Origin: Flavobacteriales bacterium
Lineage (GTDB): Bacteria; Bacteroidota; Bacteroidia; Flavobacteriales_D; Sanyastnellaceae
Direction: 5' to 3'
NCBI GenBank assembly: GCA_030828175.1
Contig: JAURDB010000012.1
Span: 1 to 34,259, forward strand
Length of the DNA stretch: 34,259 nucleotides
Shown: positions 6,781 through 16,324 of the stretch, in pieces
Numbering within the stretch: position 1 is the first letter of the stretch
Layout of the letters: each line of letters opens with the position of its first letter
Notes under the pieces: model-generated
Databases searched by the model: none
Told to the model about the DNA's origin: nothing
What the model saw: only the letters and a program-made list of their open reading frames with translations
Made by a program: the position numbers and the translations under genes

Positions 6781-8805
6781 TCAAAGCCCTTCATCGCTGC
6801 CCATCCGGTGCAAAATGGTGCTCCCGAAGTGTGCAGCGAGCCGCTCAATGCGCTTTGAAACGGTGATTTTGCGCTTCAACAAATCCACTTCTTCGGCCAT
6901 GGGATCCTCTGAAGTTCCCGGGTCCTCCGCCAATTCCCCCAGCCTGGAGGTAATGCGCTGCCCGTCGCGTCGCGCTTCGTCCAAGAGGAGGCGATACAGC
7001 GCGCCTTGAAGAGCGGGCAACAGCAGTTCCGCCTCCGTTTCAGGAATGATGCCGTGGCGGTTTTCCCAATTGTCACTGAGTGTGAACTCGGTCACCAGAA
7101 TGTCTGCAGTCATGGCGGCCACCTCCGGGCCGCTTTGGGCCCAGATCTCCGGACCGGGAATGCGGCCTTCCTTCATGTGCGCCCGGTACATTTGGATCAC
7201 CTCATCCACGATCGGGTGCCGAATGGCGATGCCCATGGTATCCAGCTCGTGCATGAGCACCTCCGCCAAGGGGGCTTCTATGCTCGGATTTTCCTCCCCA
7301 TCTTCCTGTGTTACCACATCCTCCGGCAAATCCAAAGTGATCTTCTGCGGCCCGTATTGCAACAAGAGCCGAAGCAAATCTTGCTCCCTTCCCGGGCGCC
7401 CCACCTTGCCCAGCAGCCTGGGCTTGCCAATGGGTGCCTCCCGCTCTGGCTGCAGCGAGGGCAAAGGCGCCTTGGCTTCTTTTTCCAGTCTGGCGCGGGC
7501 CTGGCGTGACAACTCTGCAAGCAAATCCTCGACCTGCATGCCCAATCGACCGGCACTTTCCTGGATGTAAACGGTTCTTTTCAGTTCGTCTGGCACATGG
7601 GCAATGCTTTGCACCACGCTGCGCACGAGTTCCGTCCGCTTGATAGGGTCATCCGCTGCCTCGGCATCGAGGAGATCGATCTTGAATCGGATGAAATCGC
7701 GGCTGTGCTCGGCAAGCCACTCCATCAAGGCCTCGCGGCCCATCCGCTTGGCGAACGTGTCCGGATCTTCCCCATCGGGAAGCACCGCCACTTTCACATC
7801 GAGCCCCTCGCCCAGAACGATGTCCACCCCGCGGATGGCCGCACGAAGGCCGGCTGGGTCACCGTCGAAGAGCATGGTCATGCGCTTGCTGAACCTGCGC
7901 AACAGCCGTACCTGCTCTACCGTCAATGCCGTACCTGAACTCGCCACCACATGCTCGACCCCTGCTTGGCGCATCGCCATCACATCGGTGTAGCCCTCGA
8001 CCAGAATGGCGCGGTCTTCCCTGACGATGGCATTGCGGGCCAGGTAGATTCCATACAGCGCCCTCGACTTGTCGTAGAGTGGACTTTCCGGGCTGTTGAC
8101 GTATTTCGGAACCTTTTTGTCCGTCTTGAGGGTACGCCCACCAAACCCGATGAACCGACCGGTCACATCGCGGATCGGAAATATGACCCGGCCCCTGTAG
8201 AAGTCATACAGCGTGCCGTCCTCTCTTTCTTTGCACAGTCCGCTGGCCGTCAGCCATTTGTCCTTGTATCCCGCTTTGCGTGCAGCCACTACCAGGGCGC
8301 CTTCCTCGCCCCAAGGGCGGTCCGGACAATAACCGAGCGCGAAATCGGAAAGGGTCGCATCGGAGAAATCTCTGCTCCTGAAATAAGCGAGGCCGACGCT
8401 CTTGCCCTCTCCCGTCTCCAACAGTTGAGTGGTGAACCACTTTTGGGCCCATGCCGATAGATTGGCCAGGCTTTCTCGCTCCGTCTGTTCCTCGAGTTCC
8501 TCCGGCGTCATCTGCCGTTCCTCGATCTCGATGCCATACTTCCTGGCCAGCCAACGAAGCGCCTCTGGATACGAGAGCTTTTCGTGCTCCATCAGAAAGC
8601 TCACAGCACTGCCCCCCTTGCCAGAGCTGAAATCCTTGAAGATTCCCTTGCCTGGCACCACATAGAATGAAGGGGTCTTCTCGTTGGTGAACGGGCTCAT
8701 GCCACGCAGGCTCGTGCCGCTCTTCTTGAGCTGCACGAAGTCTCCGACCACCTCTTCAATGACGGTGGCCTGCAGAATGGCATCAACGGTATCCTTGGGA
8801 ATCAT
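6781..8805 (-). CDS. dnaG: DNA primase DnaG
   Basis: MIPKDTVDAILQATVIEEVVGDFVQLKKSG...EKTPSF; Toprim VEGYTDVMAMRQAG...VASSGTALT...FDGDPAGLRAA. Confidence 0.93.
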   Translation of the reverse strand: MIPKDTVDAILQATVIEEVVGDFVQLKKSGTSLRGMSPFTNEKTPSFYVVPGKGIFKDFSSGKGGSAVSFLMEHEKLSYPEALRWLARKYGIEIEERQMTPEELEEQTERESLANLSAWAQKWFTTQLLETGEGKSVGLAYFRSRDFSDATLSDFALGYCPDRPWGEEGALVVAARKAGYKDKWLTASGLCKEREDGTLYDFYRGRVIFPIRDVTGRFIGFGGRTLKTDKKVPKYVNSPESPLYDKSRALYGIYLARNAIVREDRAILVEGYTDVMAMRQAGVEHVVASSGTALTVEQVRLLRRFSKRMTMLFDGDPAGLRAAIRGVDIVLGEGLDVKVAVLPDGEDPDTFAKRMGREALMEWLAEHSRDFIRFKIDLLDAEAADDPIKRTELVRSVVQSIAHVPDELKRTVYIQESAGRLGMQVEDLLAELSRQARARLEKEAKAPLPSLQPEREAPIGKPRLLGKVGRPGREQDLLRLLLQYGPQKITLDLPEDVVTQEDGEENPSIEAPLAEVLMHELDTMGIAIRHPIVDEVIQMYRAHMKEGRIPGPEIWAQSGPEVAAMTADILVTEFTLSDNWENRHGIIPETEAELLLPALQGALYRLLLDEARRDGQRITSRLGELAEDPGTSEDPMAEEVDLLKRKITVSKRIERLAAHFGSTILHRMGSDEGL

Positions 8806-8878
8806 GCGAACCGAACCGGGAGAACCAAATTAAACCCCGAAAACGGGCCCCCGAGAACCGTTCGTCAATTTGTCTTGT

Positions 8879-9574
8879 TCAATCCGCGATGAGCTTGAAG
8901 CCTTTGCCATGCACATTGAGGATTTCCACGCGGGGATCCTCCTTCAAATGCTTGCGCAGTTTGGCTATGTAGACATCCATGCTCCTGCCATTGAAGTAGT
9001 TCGCGTCTCCCCAGATGGCATTGAGCGCATACTCCCTCTCCAGCAGGGCGTTTTTGGCTTTCGTGAGGAGGAAGAGGAGTTCGTTCTCCTTGGTCGTCAG
9101 TCGCTGTGCCTCATCTCCAAGCCGCAATTCCTGCCGATTGTAATCGTAGGCATAGTGTCCAATGGTCATCTCCTCGACGTCATCGGTGTTTTCCGGTAGG
9201 GCAGCCGATCGGCGCAAGATGGCCTCGATTCGGGCCTCCAGCTCATCCATTGAGAACGGTTTCGTCATGTAGTCGTCCGCTCCCACTTTGAAGCCCTGCA
9301 GGGTGTCTTCGCGCTGGCTCTTTGCGGTGAGAAACAAAATGGGAACGTGCCGATTGAGCCCTCTGATCTCCTCCGCTACCTGGTAACCATCCTTGACCGG
9401 CATCATCACATCGAGGATCACGAAGTCAAATGAACCCACGCGGAAATTCCGCACACCTTCGGCACCGTCCTGCGCCCAAGTAGTATTGTATCCCTTGCGA
9501 TTGAGAAAGTCCCTCAGGAGCTTTCCGAGGTTGGGGTCGTCTTCACAGAGAAGAATGTCGAGCTGTTGTTTCAT
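8879..9574 (-). CDS. OmpR/PhoB-family response regulator
   Basis: Receiver DILLCEDDPNLGK...DFVILDVMMPVKDG...FLTAKS...GADDYMTKPF; winged-helix C-terminus. Confidence 0.92.
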   Translation of the reverse strand: MKQQLDILLCEDDPNLGKLLRDFLNRKGYNTTWAQDGAEGVRNFRVGSFDFVILDVMMPVKDGYQVAEEIRGLNRHVPILFLTAKSQREDTLQGFKVGADDYMTKPFSMDELEARIEAILRRSAALPENTDDVEEMTIGHYAYDYNRQELRLGDEAQRLTTKENELLFLLTKAKNALLEREYALNAIWGDANYFNGRSMDVYIAKLRKHLKEDPRVEILNVHGKGFKLIAD

Positions 9575-10893
9575 GACGTTTTCTTTGTTTGGGGAAAAAC
9601 CAATGTGAACGTGCTGCCCTTGCCGGCTGTACTCACAACGTCAATTTGGGCGCCATGTTGCTGCATGACTGCCTTTACGTAGCTCAATCCGAGTCCGAAT
9701 CCCTTCACGTCGTGCACATTTCCGGTAGGAACGCGGTAGAGTTTATCAAAAACCTTGCCTAAATGTTCCCGCGGGATTCCAATGCCATTGTCGACGAAAG
9801 CGATGTGCAAGGAACCGGCCTGGTTCCATGACTTCACCCGGAGATGCGGTTCAACCCCTCCGTACTTGATTGCGTTGTCTACCAAGTTGAAGACCACATT
9901 CGTCAAATGGGTGCGGTCACCTGTCACCACCGGGTCCGTTGCTTCCAGTTGCGAAGAGGTGCTTCCTCCTTGCTTCTTGATGTGAATGGCCTGGTTGCGC
10001 AGAACCTCCTTGACCAGGTCATGGAAATTCAAGGGCTGGCGGTACAGCTCCAATTCACCTTGGTCGAGCATCGCCGCCCGCAACACGTTTTCTACGAGCA
10101 GCCCCAGCCTCTTGTTTTCCGAACGGATGAGCTGAACGTAGTATCGAAAGTTCTCTGGGTCGGCTGACATTTCTTCATCCAACAGGGCCTCTCCCGCCAA
10201 TCCAATGGTGGAAATGGGGGTCTTCAACTCGTGCGTCATGTTGTTGATGAGGTCGCTTTTCAGACGATTCAATTGCTCTGCCTTGCGCAGGCCGTTTGCG
10301 GCATACACCGTGAAGGCCAACAGCACCACCATCAGGAGCAGATTGGCCGTCAGTTCCAGCCACATGTCTTTCGCGAGCACCAGTCTCTTGCGGGGAAAAA
10401 ACACAGTGTAGAGCTGCACGTCGTCCAAGCGCTGTGCGTCTCCTGCGGGAATGCGATAGCCTTGATCTTGCAGTTCATCCAGAAATTGCACATCCTCGTC
10501 CTGCAAGAAAATGGGTCGGCCATAACGGTCCAGCAGCGCAGACCGGAATTCAAAATCAATGCCCCGGTCCCTCAAAATGATGGTCAGGATGCTGTCTGCC
10601 ACCAGCATGGCCGCTTCGCGCTTCAAAGTGCCTTCGGCGCGAACGACCACCAAACTATCTGCTGCTGGCCCGGACACCGGAGCCAATCCTGCGGGAGGAG
10701 GTGGGGGAGGGAAATCGGCCGTAGACAGAGCGAGAACGGACTGGACTTCAACCAACGCCGTGCGGGCCTGCTCGTCAAACAAATCGCTGCGCGCTTCCAC
10801 CAATGCGCGCACCCATCCAAACTGGAGCGTCAGCAGGCCGGAAAGCAGGGCGCCCATGCCCAGGACGAGTACAGCTGTGCGGCGGCTTCTCAT
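9571..10893 (-). CDS. Membrane sensor histidine kinase
   Basis: NNMTHELKTPISTI H-box; NVVFNLVDNAIKYGG; VDNGIGI; GFGLGLSYV; two TM helices flanking a sensor region; 4-nt overlap with the RR gene. Confidence 0.92.
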   Translation of the reverse strand: MRSRRTAVLVLGMGALLSGLLTLQFGWVRALVEARSDLFDEQARTALVEVQSVLALSTADFPPPPPPAGLAPVSGPAADSLVVVRAEGTLKREAAMLVADSILTIILRDRGIDFEFRSALLDRYGRPIFLQDEDVQFLDELQDQGYRIPAGDAQRLDDVQLYTVFFPRKRLVLAKDMWLELTANLLLMVVLLAFTVYAANGLRKAEQLNRLKSDLINNMTHELKTPISTIGLAGEALLDEEMSADPENFRYYVQLIRSENKRLGLLVENVLRAAMLDQGELELYRQPLNFHDLVKEVLRNQAIHIKKQGGSTSSQLEATDPVVTGDRTHLTNVVFNLVDNAIKYGGVEPHLRVKSWNQAGSLHIAFVDNGIGIPREHLGKVFDKLYRVPTGNVHDVKGFGLGLSYVKAVMQQHGAQIDVVSTAGKGSTFTLVFPQTKKTS

Positions 10894-10935
10894 GCGACAA
10901 AATTACAGGTGTGTCAGGGGCATTGACGTCCGAAC

Positions 10936-10943
10936 TATCTTTG
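10936..10943 (+). promoter_or_regulatory. Candidate Bacteroidota -7 element (TATCTTTG) upstream of prs
   Basis: Exact TAnnTTTG match 20 bp upstream of the prs ATG; no good -33 TTTG at the usual distance. Confidence 0.4.
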
Positions 10944-10963
10944 CGCCCTTGAATCACGCTACG

Positions 10964-11905
10964 ATGGACGATTCTTTGCGCATCCTGGCCGGCTCGGCAT
11001 CGAAAGAACTCGGTGGTCGGATTGCCATGGGCTATGGTGTTCCATTGTGTGAAACCACCCACACGGTTTTCAGTGATGGGGAGATTCGCGTGAGCATTGA
11101 GGAGACCGTTCGGGGCAAGGAAGTGGTGATTGTGCAGAGCACTTTCCCCCCTACCGACAACCTGTTCGAGCTTCTGATGCTCATCGACGCAGCCAAGCGT
11201 GCGTCCGCGAAGAGAATCGTGGCGGTGATCCCCTATTTCGGCTTTGCCAGGCAGGACCGCAAGGACGCGCCCCGCGTGGCCATTGGCGCCAAGCTCATCG
11301 CCAACATGCTCACAGCTGCAGGCGTAGACAGGGTCATCACCATGGACCTGCACGCCGACCAGATCCAGGGATTCTTTGAAGTGCCCGTCGACCACATCTA
11401 CGGTTCGGCCATCTTCCTCCCCTACCTCGAAAATCTGGGGTCCGACAATCTGCTGATTGCGACGCCGGACACGGGCGGTACCAAGCGGGCCAATGCTTTT
11501 GCGAAGTACCTCGGTGTGGACATGGCCATCTGTTACAAGCAACGCAAAGTGGCCAATCAAGTGGCCAGCATGCGGGTCATTGGAGACGTTGAAGGCAAGG
11601 ATGTGGTGCTCGTGGATGACATCTGCGACACCGGAGGTACCTTGACCAAAGCAGCAGACATGATGAAGGAACACGGTGCACGCAGTGTGCGCGCAGTGTG
11701 CACCCATGCTGTTCTGTCCGGACCCGCCTACGAGCGGATCGAGGCCAGTTCGCTGACCGAACTCGTCGTGACCGACAGCATTCCGCTGCGCAGCGACAAA
11801 CCCACAGACAAGATTACCGTGCTCGATTGTGCGGACCTTTTTGCCACCGTTGTCCGGTGCCTGGTCCAGAACGAGAGCATCAGTTCGCATTTTCTCATCA
11901 CCTAA
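10964..11905 (+). CDS. prs: Ribose-phosphate pyrophosphokinase
   Basis: MDDSLRILAGSASKELGGRIA...FSDGEIRVSIEETVRGKEVVIVQST...YFGFARQDRK...VDDICDTGGTL; trimmed from ORF 10559-11905 to a 313-aa Prs-length product. Confidence 0.95.
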   Translation: MDDSLRILAGSASKELGGRIAMGYGVPLCETTHTVFSDGEIRVSIEETVRGKEVVIVQSTFPPTDNLFELLMLIDAAKRASAKRIVAVIPYFGFARQDRKDAPRVAIGAKLIANMLTAAGVDRVITMDLHADQIQGFFEVPVDHIYGSAIFLPYLENLGSDNLLIATPDTGGTKRANAFAKYLGVDMAICYKQRKVANQVASMRVIGDVEGKDVVLVDDICDTGGTLTKAADMMKEHGARSVRAVCTHAVLSGPAYERIEASSLTELVVTDSIPLRSDKPTDKITVLDCADLFATVVRCLVQNESISSHFLIT

Positions 11906-11914
11906 TACAAAACC

Positions 11915-12535
11915 ATGAAAACTGCTTCATTGAGCGGCTCTCCCAGAGAGGGCGTAGGGAAAAAGGATGCAGCCGAACTGCGCGCCAAGGGTCAGGTTCC
12001 CGGCGTGCTTTACGGAGGCGCCGAGCAGGTTCACTTCCATGTGAACGAGATTCAGCTGAACAAGCTGGTCTTCACCCCTGAGACCTACCGACTGAATTTC
12101 GAGGTCGGAGGCACCACGTACGACTGCGTGGTTCAGGACATCCAGTTCCACCCGGTCACTGACCGCATCGTACACGTCGACCTATTGCAGGTCGTGGCGG
12201 ACAAGCCGATTCGTGTGAAACTGCCCGTTCGTACAACCGGCACGAGTGTGGGTGTGCGGAATGGCGGTCGCCTCCACGTCGTATACCGCCGCCTGCCTGT
12301 CGTTGGTCTTGCCGACCAGATTCCGGAAGACGTGAGCTTGGACATCAGTCCCTTGGACATCGGAGATTCCCTGCGTGTCGAAGGCTTGTCCGTTGAAGGT
12401 TGCTCCATTCCGTTGAACCCGTCCGCTGTTGTTCTCAGCGTTCGCCGTACCCGTGCTGCCATGTCTGCTGCGGCTGAAGTCGCCGATGACGGTGCCGGAG
12501 AAGGTGAAGGCGGAGAGGAAGGCGGAGAGGACTGA
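11915..12535 (+). CDS. rplY: 50S ribosomal protein L25/general stress protein Ctc
   Basis: REGVGKKDAAELRAKGQVPGVLYGG...VQDIQFHPVTDRIVHVDLLQV; acidic C-terminal tail. Confidence 0.93.
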   Translation: MKTASLSGSPREGVGKKDAAELRAKGQVPGVLYGGAEQVHFHVNEIQLNKLVFTPETYRLNFEVGGTTYDCVVQDIQFHPVTDRIVHVDLLQVVADKPIRVKLPVRTTGTSVGVRNGGRLHVVYRRLPVVGLADQIPEDVSLDISPLDIGDSLRVEGLSVEGCSIPLNPSAVVLSVRRTRAAMSAAAEVADDGAGEGEGGEEGGED

Positions 12536-12560
12536 TATCCTCGCCCGCTTTCAATAGCCG

Positions 12561-13124
12561 ATGAAATTCCTCCTGGTCGGATTGGGTAATCCGGGAGCCG
12601 ATTATGTGCGCACGCGTCACAACATCGGCTTCATGGCCCTTGACGCTCTGGCCGGTGCTTCAGAGGTGGCTTTTTCGCCGGACCGGTTGGGAGATGTCGC
12701 CCGTTGCCGGCACAAAGGACGCCAGCTCGTTCTCGTGAAGCCATCGACCTTCATGAACCTGAGTGGCAAGGCCGTGAGGTACTGGATGGACACGGAAAAG
12801 GTGCCCGTGGAACGGATGATGGTCATCACCGATGACATCAACCTGCCCTTTGGCACCCTGCGTGTTCGCGCCAAGGGAAACGACGGCGGCCACAACGGCC
12901 TCAAGGACATCCAATCGGTACTGGGCTCATCCGCCTATCCCAGGCTCCGCTTTGGGGTCGGTGCGGATTTTGGCCCAGGTCGCCAGATCGACCATGTCTT
13001 GGGCCGGTTCTCCGATCAGGAAGAGTCCGCATTGGGCGAGCGTTTGGAGCGCACTACGGCGTTGATGCAGTCCTTTGCCTTTGCGGGTTTGCAACGGACC
13101 ATGAACACCTTCAACAACACCTGA
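12561..13124 (+). CDS. pth: Peptidyl-tRNA hydrolase
   Basis: LLVGLGNPGADYVRTRHNIGFMALD...LVKPSTFMNLSGKAV...DDINLPFGTLRVRAKGNDGGHNGLKDI. Confidence 0.95.
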   Translation: MKFLLVGLGNPGADYVRTRHNIGFMALDALAGASEVAFSPDRLGDVARCRHKGRQLVLVKPSTFMNLSGKAVRYWMDTEKVPVERMMVITDDINLPFGTLRVRAKGNDGGHNGLKDIQSVLGSSAYPRLRFGVGADFGPGRQIDHVLGRFSDQEESALGERLERTTALMQSFAFAGLQRTMNTFNNT

Positions 13125-13154
13125 CGGGCGCCCTGGAAAAGGGCGCTGTTGGCT

Positions 13155-13763
13155 TCAATTCTGAGGGGAGAAGGCGTAGAGCTTTTTCTCGCGGATGTAA
13201 CTGGCAGCGGCGTCCGGCAGCAAGTAACGCGCGGAATCTCCGTGGGCCAACGCAGTCCGCAAATACGTGCTGGAAATGCTGATGATGGGAGCCGGGCTCA
13301 TGACGATGCCCTTTCCATCCGGGATTACGGTGCCGTTGGAACCTGTCGATTCCCCCTGCTCGGGGGCTCGGGGGTACACCAGAAACCCATGTCCGTCCAC
13401 GAGTTCGCGCCAACGCGCCCATTGTTGCAACGTACGCAGGTTGTCTTCACCAATGATGATCCGGAACTCCTCTTCCGGATGCCGGCGGCGCAGGAAGTCC
13501 ATGGTATGGGCGGTGTAGTTGGGCCGTGGCAATCCAAACTCGACATCCTCTGCTTTCAATCGGGGGTTGTCTGCGACGACGCGACGTACCATCTCCAGCC
13601 GGTCCCCTTCAGGAGCCAATTCCTCCGCCGCTTTCATTGGGTTGTGGGGAGTAACCACAAACCAGACTTCATCGAGGCCGTGGTGGGTCAGCATGTGCTG
13701 ACCTATGATGAGATGCCCGGTGTGAATGGGATTGAAAGAGCCGAAGTAGAGTCCAACTTTCAT
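13155..13763 (-). CDS. nadD: Nicotinate-nucleotide adenylyltransferase
   Basis: VGLYFGSFNPIHTGHLIIGQHML...VVTPHNPMK...ISSTYLRTAL. Confidence 0.93.
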   Translation of the reverse strand: MKVGLYFGSFNPIHTGHLIIGQHMLTHHGLDEVWFVVTPHNPMKAAEELAPEGDRLEMVRRVVADNPRLKAEDVEFGLPRPNYTAHTMDFLRRRHPEEEFRIIIGEDNLRTLQQWARWRELVDGHGFLVYPRAPEQGESTGSNGTVIPDGKGIVMSPAPIISISSTYLRTALAHGDSARYLLPDAAASYIREKKLYAFSPQN

Positions 13764-14398
13764 TCCACCTGCATTGTCCCTGTAACCAAGAATTTCTGGG
13801 CTTTGCCAAGGAGCTCCGCGGTGGCACGATCGAGGTCGTCATTGACGAGCTCCAAATCAAAACCGGGAGCCAGGGCCATTTCCGTTTCTGCCTTGGCCAA
13901 ACGGCGCTCCACGTCCTCTTCGGAATCCGTTCCCCTGCCGCGAAGGCGTGCTCCGAGAACTTCGAGTGAAGGTGGACGAACGAAAATGGCAAGCAGCCGA
14001 TCGCCGAGCAGCTCTTTCAACCGCAATCCGCCCACGACATCCACATCGAAAAGGATGTGCCTTCCCGCCGTCCAATGACGGTCGATTTCCGATTTCAAGG
14101 TCCCGTAATACCTGCCGGGATAGACCTCTTCCCACTCTAGGAAATCGCCGGCCTCGACCTTGGCAAGGAAGACCTCGGTAGAAAAGAAGTGATAGTCTTC
14201 GCCATTCACCTCATCCCCCCTCAGCGGCCGGTTGGTGGCGGAAACACTGAAAGCAAGGTCGTTTCTCTCTGCCATGAGGCGGCGCACCAAGGTCGTCTTG
14301 CCGGCCCCTGATGGAGCGGAAAAGGCGAGTGCCCGGGTGGTGGTATGGACTGGGTTCGGCTCAGACACCGCTTCCTGCTTGATGGGATTCTCGATCAC
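13760..14398 (-). CDS. gmk: Guanylate kinase
   Basis: FSAPSGAGKTTLVRRL, SVSATNRPLRGDEVNGEDYHF, FLEWEEVYPGRYYGT. Confidence 0.93.
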   Translation of the reverse strand: MIENPIKQEAVSEPNPVHTTTRALAFSAPSGAGKTTLVRRLMAERNDLAFSVSATNRPLRGDEVNGEDYHFFSTEVFLAKVEAGDFLEWEEVYPGRYYGTLKSEIDRHWTAGRHILFDVDVVGGLRLKELLGDRLLAIFVRPPSLEVLGARLRGRGTDSEEDVERRLAKAETEMALAPGFDLELVNDDLDRATAELLGKAQKFLVTGTMQVE

Positions 14399-15285
14399 AA
14401 TATGTTCAGCACCTGTTCCTTGATCTTCTCGAGCTCGTCTTTCATCTGGACTACGATGCGCTGCATGGCCGCGTCTTGACTCTTGCTTCCCAAGGTGTTG
14501 ATTTCCCTTCCGATTTCCTGGCCGATGAAGCCCAATTTCTTGCCTTGACCGGAAGGGCCGTCCAGCATTTCGATGAAATATGCGCAGTTGGCTTCGAGCC
14601 TGACGAGCTCTTCCGTTACGTCGAGCTTCTCCAGGTAGAAGATCAACTCGTGCTCGAACCGGTTTTCATCCACCCGGTCGCGGGGCAGGTCGGCCTCCAA
14701 ATGTTCTTTCAAGCGGTCGCGCACGCGGTCTGTGCGGGCCTCGAGCAAGGGGGCGAGTTCCTGCCTGAGGGATTCAATCCTTCCCACCCGCTGGCGGAAA
14801 TCCAACTCCAGCGTTGCCCCCTCCTGCTTGCGGTAGGTCATGAACCCCTCACACGCCTCGCGGACCAGCTTGATCATCCCGGACCACTCTTCCTCGTTGA
14901 AGGTGTCCCTCGACGTGCTGACCGCATCCGGGAAATGCAAGGCGGAATCGAGCTTTTGCAGCTGGCCATCCACATGGCTCTTGGGCACTCCATTCTCCTC
15001 GAACAAAGGCGCGAGCTGGTCCAAGTATTGTTGGACGAGGGGTACATTGACTTCGTGCCGAACGTCGCCCGCATCGGATTCGAAGTGGATGAAGAAATCG
15101 GACTTGCCCCGGCCCACCACCTGTCCCAGCTCCTTTCGCAGCTCCATCTCCTTCTCCCGGAATTGGGGTGGCATGCGGACGGAGAGGTCCAAACCCTTGC
15201 CGTTCAACGACCGGAGTTCGACCGTGTATTTGCGGGTGCCGATGTGGGCTTCGGCTTTCCCGTAGCCGGTCATGGAAAGGATCAT
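14395..15285 (-). CDS. yicC: YicC/YloC-family endoribonuclease
   Basis: MILSMTGYGKAEAHIGTRKYTVELRSLNGKGLDLSVRMP...IGREINTLGSKSQDAAMQRIVVQMKDELEKIKEQVLNIL; start trimmed from 15591. Confidence 0.9.
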   Translation of the reverse strand: MILSMTGYGKAEAHIGTRKYTVELRSLNGKGLDLSVRMPPQFREKEMELRKELGQVVGRGKSDFFIHFESDAGDVRHEVNVPLVQQYLDQLAPLFEENGVPKSHVDGQLQKLDSALHFPDAVSTSRDTFNEEEWSGMIKLVREACEGFMTYRKQEGATLELDFRQRVGRIESLRQELAPLLEARTDRVRDRLKEHLEADLPRDRVDENRFEHELIFYLEKLDVTEELVRLEANCAYFIEMLDGPSGQGKKLGFIGQEIGREINTLGSKSQDAAMQRIVVQMKDELEKIKEQVLNIL

Positions 15286-15349
15286 GCCGCAAAATACATC
15301 CGTACCCCCACCCGGCATCAGGGCACGTTCGGGAAGGTAACTTCGCTTC

Positions 15350-16324
15350 ATGGCTGATCTCGCCTCGATACAAAAACCCGTGGCCCGCGAAATGCGGGAA
15401 TTCCAAGGGCACTTCAAGGAGGCGATGCGCACATCCGTGCCGCTGCTCGACCACATCACCCGGTACATCGTGCGAAGCCGCGGAAAGCAGATGCGTCCGC
15501 TGTTGGTATATCTGTCCGCTTCTGCCTCCGGAGGCACGCAGGAGAGGACCCACATCGCGGCGACCCTGATCGAACTGCTCCACACCGCCACCCTCGTTCA
15601 CGACGACGTGGTCGATGCTGCCGAAACGCGGCGTGGATTCCTTTCGATCAACGCCCTCTGGAAATCCAAGATTGCCGTCCTCGTAGGAGATTACCTCCTC
15701 TCTCGCGGACTGCTCATTTCCATGGAAAACGAGGGCATTGATTTGCTTCGAATCACCTCCAAAGCCGTCGAGGCCATGAGCGAGGGAGAGTTGCTGCAAA
15801 TCGAGAAGGCGCGCCGGTTGGACATCACGGAGGAGGTGTACTTCGAGATCATACGGCGCAAAACAGCATCGCTCATCGCGGCATGCTGCTCGGCAGGGGC
15901 CGCCAGTGCCGGAGCCGATGCGGAGCGCATTGAGCTGCTCCGCTCCTTTGGAGAGGAAATGGGCATCGCTTTCCAGATCAAGGACGACCTGCTGGATTTC
16001 ACACCTGCTGCCAACACGGGCAAGCCTTTGGGAGGCGACATCAAGGAGCGCAAGATGACCTTGCCCTTGATCCACACCCTCCAGTCCTTGGGCAAAGGCA
16101 AGCGCCGGTCTCTGATTCGTCGCATCAAGCGGAGTGCAGACCACCCCGGGGAAGCGGAATCCGTACTGAATGAGATTCTTGCAGGATCCGGTATGGCCTA
16201 TGCCGAGGAAAAAATGCGCCACCACCGAGACCGTGCCATCGCGTTGCTTCAGGACCTTCCCGATGGAGAAGCCCGAAGGTCACTGGAGGCGCTGGTGGAC
16301 TTTACGATATCCCGGACCAAATGA
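15350..16324 (+). CDS. Polyprenyl (all-trans) diphosphate synthase
   Basis: LVHDDVVDAAETRRG and FQIKDDLLDF Asp-rich motifs; GGDIKERKMTLPLI. Confidence 0.92.
   Translation: MADLASIQKPVAREMREFQGHFKEAMRTSVPLLDHITRYIVRSRGKQMRPLLVYLSASASGGTQERTHIAATLIELLHTATLVHDDVVDAAETRRGFLSINALWKSKIAVLVGDYLLSRGLLISMENEGIDLLRITSKAVEAMSEGELLQIEKARRLDITEEVYFEIIRRKTASLIAACCSAGAASAGADAERIELLRSFGEEMGIAFQIKDDLLDFTPAANTGKPLGGDIKERKMTLPLIHTLQSLGKGKRRSLIRRIKRSADHPGEAESVLNEILAGSGMAYAEEKMRHHRDRAIALLQDLPDGEARRSLEALVDFTISRTK

Noticed and set aside
8830-8855. CCCG-AAAA-CGGG hairpin between the response regulator and dnaG
   Set aside because: Stem too short and T tract poor; could be chance.
10695-10712. Pro-rich run (FPPPPPPAG) in the histidine kinase sensor region
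   Set aside because: Low-complexity linker; no further evidence of special function.
10775-11890. 371-aa minus-strand ORF
   Set aside because: Antisense to prs.
13128-13146. GCGCCC/GGGCGC hairpin between pth and nadD as a bidirectional terminator
   Set aside because: Good stem but no T tract on either side; left uncalled.
14849-16225. 458-aa minus-strand ORF
   Set aside because: Antisense to prenyl synthase and frame-shifted relative to yicC; no recognisable domain.
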